Source of the DNA: Rhizobium sp. CSW-27
GTDB lineage: Bacteria > Pseudomonadota > Alphaproteobacteria > Rhizobiales > Rhizobiaceae
Direction of reading: 5' to 3'
Assembly: GCF_018760785.1 (NCBI RefSeq)
Contig: NZ_JAHHZO010000002.1
Span: 1-64,000 of the forward strand
Length of the DNA stretch: 64,000 nucleotides
Position numbers and translations under genes: made by a program. The number at the start of each line of letters is the position of its first letter. The first letter of the stretch is position 1. The notes under the pieces were generated by a model, which was not told the DNA's origin, made no database searches, and saw only the letters and a program-made list of their open reading frames with translations. Shown here piece by piece: positions 62,624 through 64,000 of the stretch.

Positions 62624-63304
62624 TCAGTAACTGCCGCGCGACATGCACACGGCCGGAATGGTCTTCAGGATGATGGAGACGTCCCGCATCAGCGACCAGT
62701 TCTGGACGTAGTGCGTATCGAAGGCGATGCGGCTCTCATAGGAGACGTCATTGCGTCCGCTGATCTGCCAGAGGCCCGTCAGGCCCGGCCGGGTGCGCAG
62801 ATAGTAGACGGCAAAGGTGTCGTAGAGGGAGAGTTCCTCGTCCACCACCGGGCGAGGCCCGACGATGCTCATTTCACCGCGCAGCACGTTGATGAGCTGC
62901 GGCAGTTCGTCGAGACTGAGCTTGCGCAGCACGGTGCCGACGGTGGTGACGCGGGGGTCGTCCTTCAGCTTGCGGGTGGCGCGCCATTCCGCCGCCGCCT
63001 CGGGATTGCCGTGCAGGTGGCGGCGCAGAACCTCGTCGCCGTTCGGCACCATTGTGCGGAACTTCAGGCACTTGAAGGTGCGGCCGCTGTGGCCCACCCG
63101 CTTGTGGCCATAGAAGACCGAGCCCCCGTCGGAAAACTTGACGAGAGCCATGATCATCAGGAAGAGCGGGCTGAAAACCACCAGGGCCGTCATGGCCGTG
63201 ATGATATCGAACGCGCGTTTGGCAACGCCGCCTGTGGGAAAGGCGAAGTGCATCTCGTCGGTTGCGGGAAGCGGCGAACCTGCCGATCGTGTCGCGGACT
63301 TCAT
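62624..63304 (-). CDS. exoY: Priming undecaprenyl-phosphate sugar transferase (ExoY-like)
   Basis: A 226-aa membrane transferase that starts repeat-unit synthesis by moving a sugar phosphate (galactose in Sinorhizobium) to undecaprenyl phosphate. A membrane segment (DIITAMTALVVFSPLFLMIM) is followed by the catalytic region with KCLKFRTM, LDELPQLINVLRGEMSIVGPRP and RPGLTGLWQISGRND. Length equals that of Sinorhizobium ExoY as I recall it. GGAG eight bases before ATG 63304 sets the start. It is the first gene of the minus-strand exo set. Confidence 0.9.
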   Translation of the reverse strand: MKSATRSAGSPLPATDEMHFAFPTGGVAKRAFDIITAMTALVVFSPLFLMIMALVKFSDGGSVFYGHKRVGHSGRTFKCLKFRTMVPNGDEVLRRHLHGNPEAAAEWRATRKLKDDPRVTTVGTVLRKLSLDELPQLINVLRGEMSIVGPRPVVDEELSLYDTFAVYYLRTRPGLTGLWQISGRNDVSYESRIAFDTHYVQNWSLMRDVSIILKTIPAVCMSRGSY

Positions 63305-63968
63305 AGAGAGGACTCCATTGGTAGTGCGAGTGGTCGGTGCCATTGCGGCGCATCATGTGCCGGCGGATGGGATAATAATTGTGCGTCCGGAATTTGTTTC
63401 CAGTTATTTTTTGTATCAGGCTGGGGCGACGGTCCCATTCTGGCACCCATGCGGGGTGCGACTGCGTTGATCATATTCAGGACGCGCTAATGCAATTTGA
63501 GCCTGTGGCATCTTTTTATTGTGTATTTTCGGAAATTTGCGCGGATGCGACAGCGAAAGGCTTAACCTTTGTCAAATGAAGCCTCACCTGCACTTGGGCC
63601 GGAGCGTCGGCGCTCATCTTTGCACTCGGCGATGCAGGGGCGGAAAATCTGTCAGGGGCTTTGTTTTTGCAGTGCGGCGTTGTTGTTGCATTGCAGCAGG
63701 GGTAATCGCGGACCGCGATTGCTGTGTAACAATTTTTGATCGGACCGACCTTGCCGGGGCGGCGCGCGGCGCGGCAAGACGCTCTCCGGGCCTGCCAATC
63801 GTGGCGAAACTGCGGCCTGCGCCGGGCCAGGCGGGAACACGCCGGCGCACAAGAAGCTGAAGCGGCATTACCAAATATTCATGGAACCCATACAGGAAGA
63901 TGTGCTAACTCTTGGGGCGCATACCTGTAGAACCTGAATGAAAAAAGGTGGAAGACGCAGGAGTGTCT
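63305..63968. other. About 660 bases upstream of exoY without a convincing gene
   Basis: The part nearest exoY (63360-63540) is clearly A/T-rich for this genome and should hold the exoY promoter and regulatory sites. The rest is GC-rich with short frames on both strands that lack ribosome sites and protein-like composition. No gene for an ExoX-type regulator is recognisable. Confidence 0.5.
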
Positions 63969-64000
63969 GTGGCGAAACCTGAAGATCGGGAGGTTGGCAC
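63969..64000 (+). CDS. Possible 5' end of a gene cut by the right edge
   Basis: AGGAG at 63959-63963 stands five bases before GTG 63969, and the frame is open to the edge (VAKPEDREVG). Too little is present to identify the product. It would be divergent from exoY. Confidence 0.3.
   Translation, partial: MAKPEDREVG

Noticed and set aside
1-64000. Search for CRISPR arrays, insertion sequences, integrases, phage genes and rRNA/tRNA genes
   Set aside because: No regularly spaced repeats, transposase motifs, terminal inverted repeats or structural RNA signatures were seen by eye.

Overview
The window reads as chromosomal or chromid DNA of an alphaproteobacterium of the Rhizobiaceae (Hyphomicrobiales). 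Supporting signs are an exoY-exoF-exoQ-exoZ type exopolysaccharide block, an N-acetylglutaminylglutamine amide (NAGGN) osmolyte operon, DUF992, IalB-like and bacterial transglutaminase-like cysteine peptidase proteins, and two TGA-N9-TCA sites of the kind bound by the rhizobial iron regulator RirA. Base composition is GC-rich throughout, with a visibly more A/T-rich patch around 19.2-22.9 kb. I see no tRNA, rRNA, insertion sequence, integrase or CRISPR array. The genus cannot be fixed from the sequence alone.

Layout. (1) 0.2-10 kb: a heme acquisition operon in the same gene order as the Serratia has system: ECF sigma factor, FecR-type anti-sigma factor, TonB-dependent receptor with signalling domain, hemophore, type I secretion ABC protein and membrane fusion protein. 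It is followed by a heme oxygenase and an IalB-like secreted protein. It carries two candidate RirA boxes and two nearly identical candidate ECF promoters, which together predict the regulatory circuit. (2) 10-18 kb: mixed genes: an unrecognised 309-aa protein, a diguanylate cyclase, prmB, a pseudouridine synthase, an internally deleted relic of a quinoprotein glucose dehydrogenase, a Ser/Thr-type phosphatase and two exported proteins. (3) 18-24.7 kb: a polysaccharide polymerase/export set (Wzy, Wza and Wzc-like) without glycosyltransferases. (4) 25.9-35.5 kb: a folate-linked O-demethylation module (MetF-like, PurU, GntR regulator, LigM-like demethylase) with a five-gene branched-chain-type ABC transporter. 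A shared TGTATACA palindrome lies at each promoter. (5) 35.7-42.7 kb: diacylglycerol kinase, a Cys-rich copper-storage-type protein, the three-gene NAGGN operon, a TetR regulator and a small Ser-rich coiled-coil protein. (6) 42.8-46 kb: macAB. (7) 46.1-58.3 kb: a sugar-acid catabolic region. An L-fucose-type non-phosphorylating pathway and a ribose-type ABC transporter run on the minus strand; a FadR-type regulator and a UxaA-type dehydratase run divergently. (8) 58.8-63.3 kb: exoZ-exoQ-exoF-exoY on the minus strand, followed by about 0.66 kb without a convincing gene, and a possible gene start at the right edge.

How the parts work together. The has operon should secrete a hemophore, retrieve heme through the receptor and open the porphyrin with the oxygenase, under iron control by RirA and heme signalling by the sigma/anti-sigma pair. 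The demethylation module should move methyl groups from an aromatic methyl ether onto tetrahydrofolate, oxidise them and release formate. The fucose-type genes should convert an imported 6-deoxy sugar to pyruvate and lactate. The two polysaccharide sets are complementary in content: one has the polymerase/kinase/export proteins, the other the priming transferase, acyltransferase, polymerase and export proteins.
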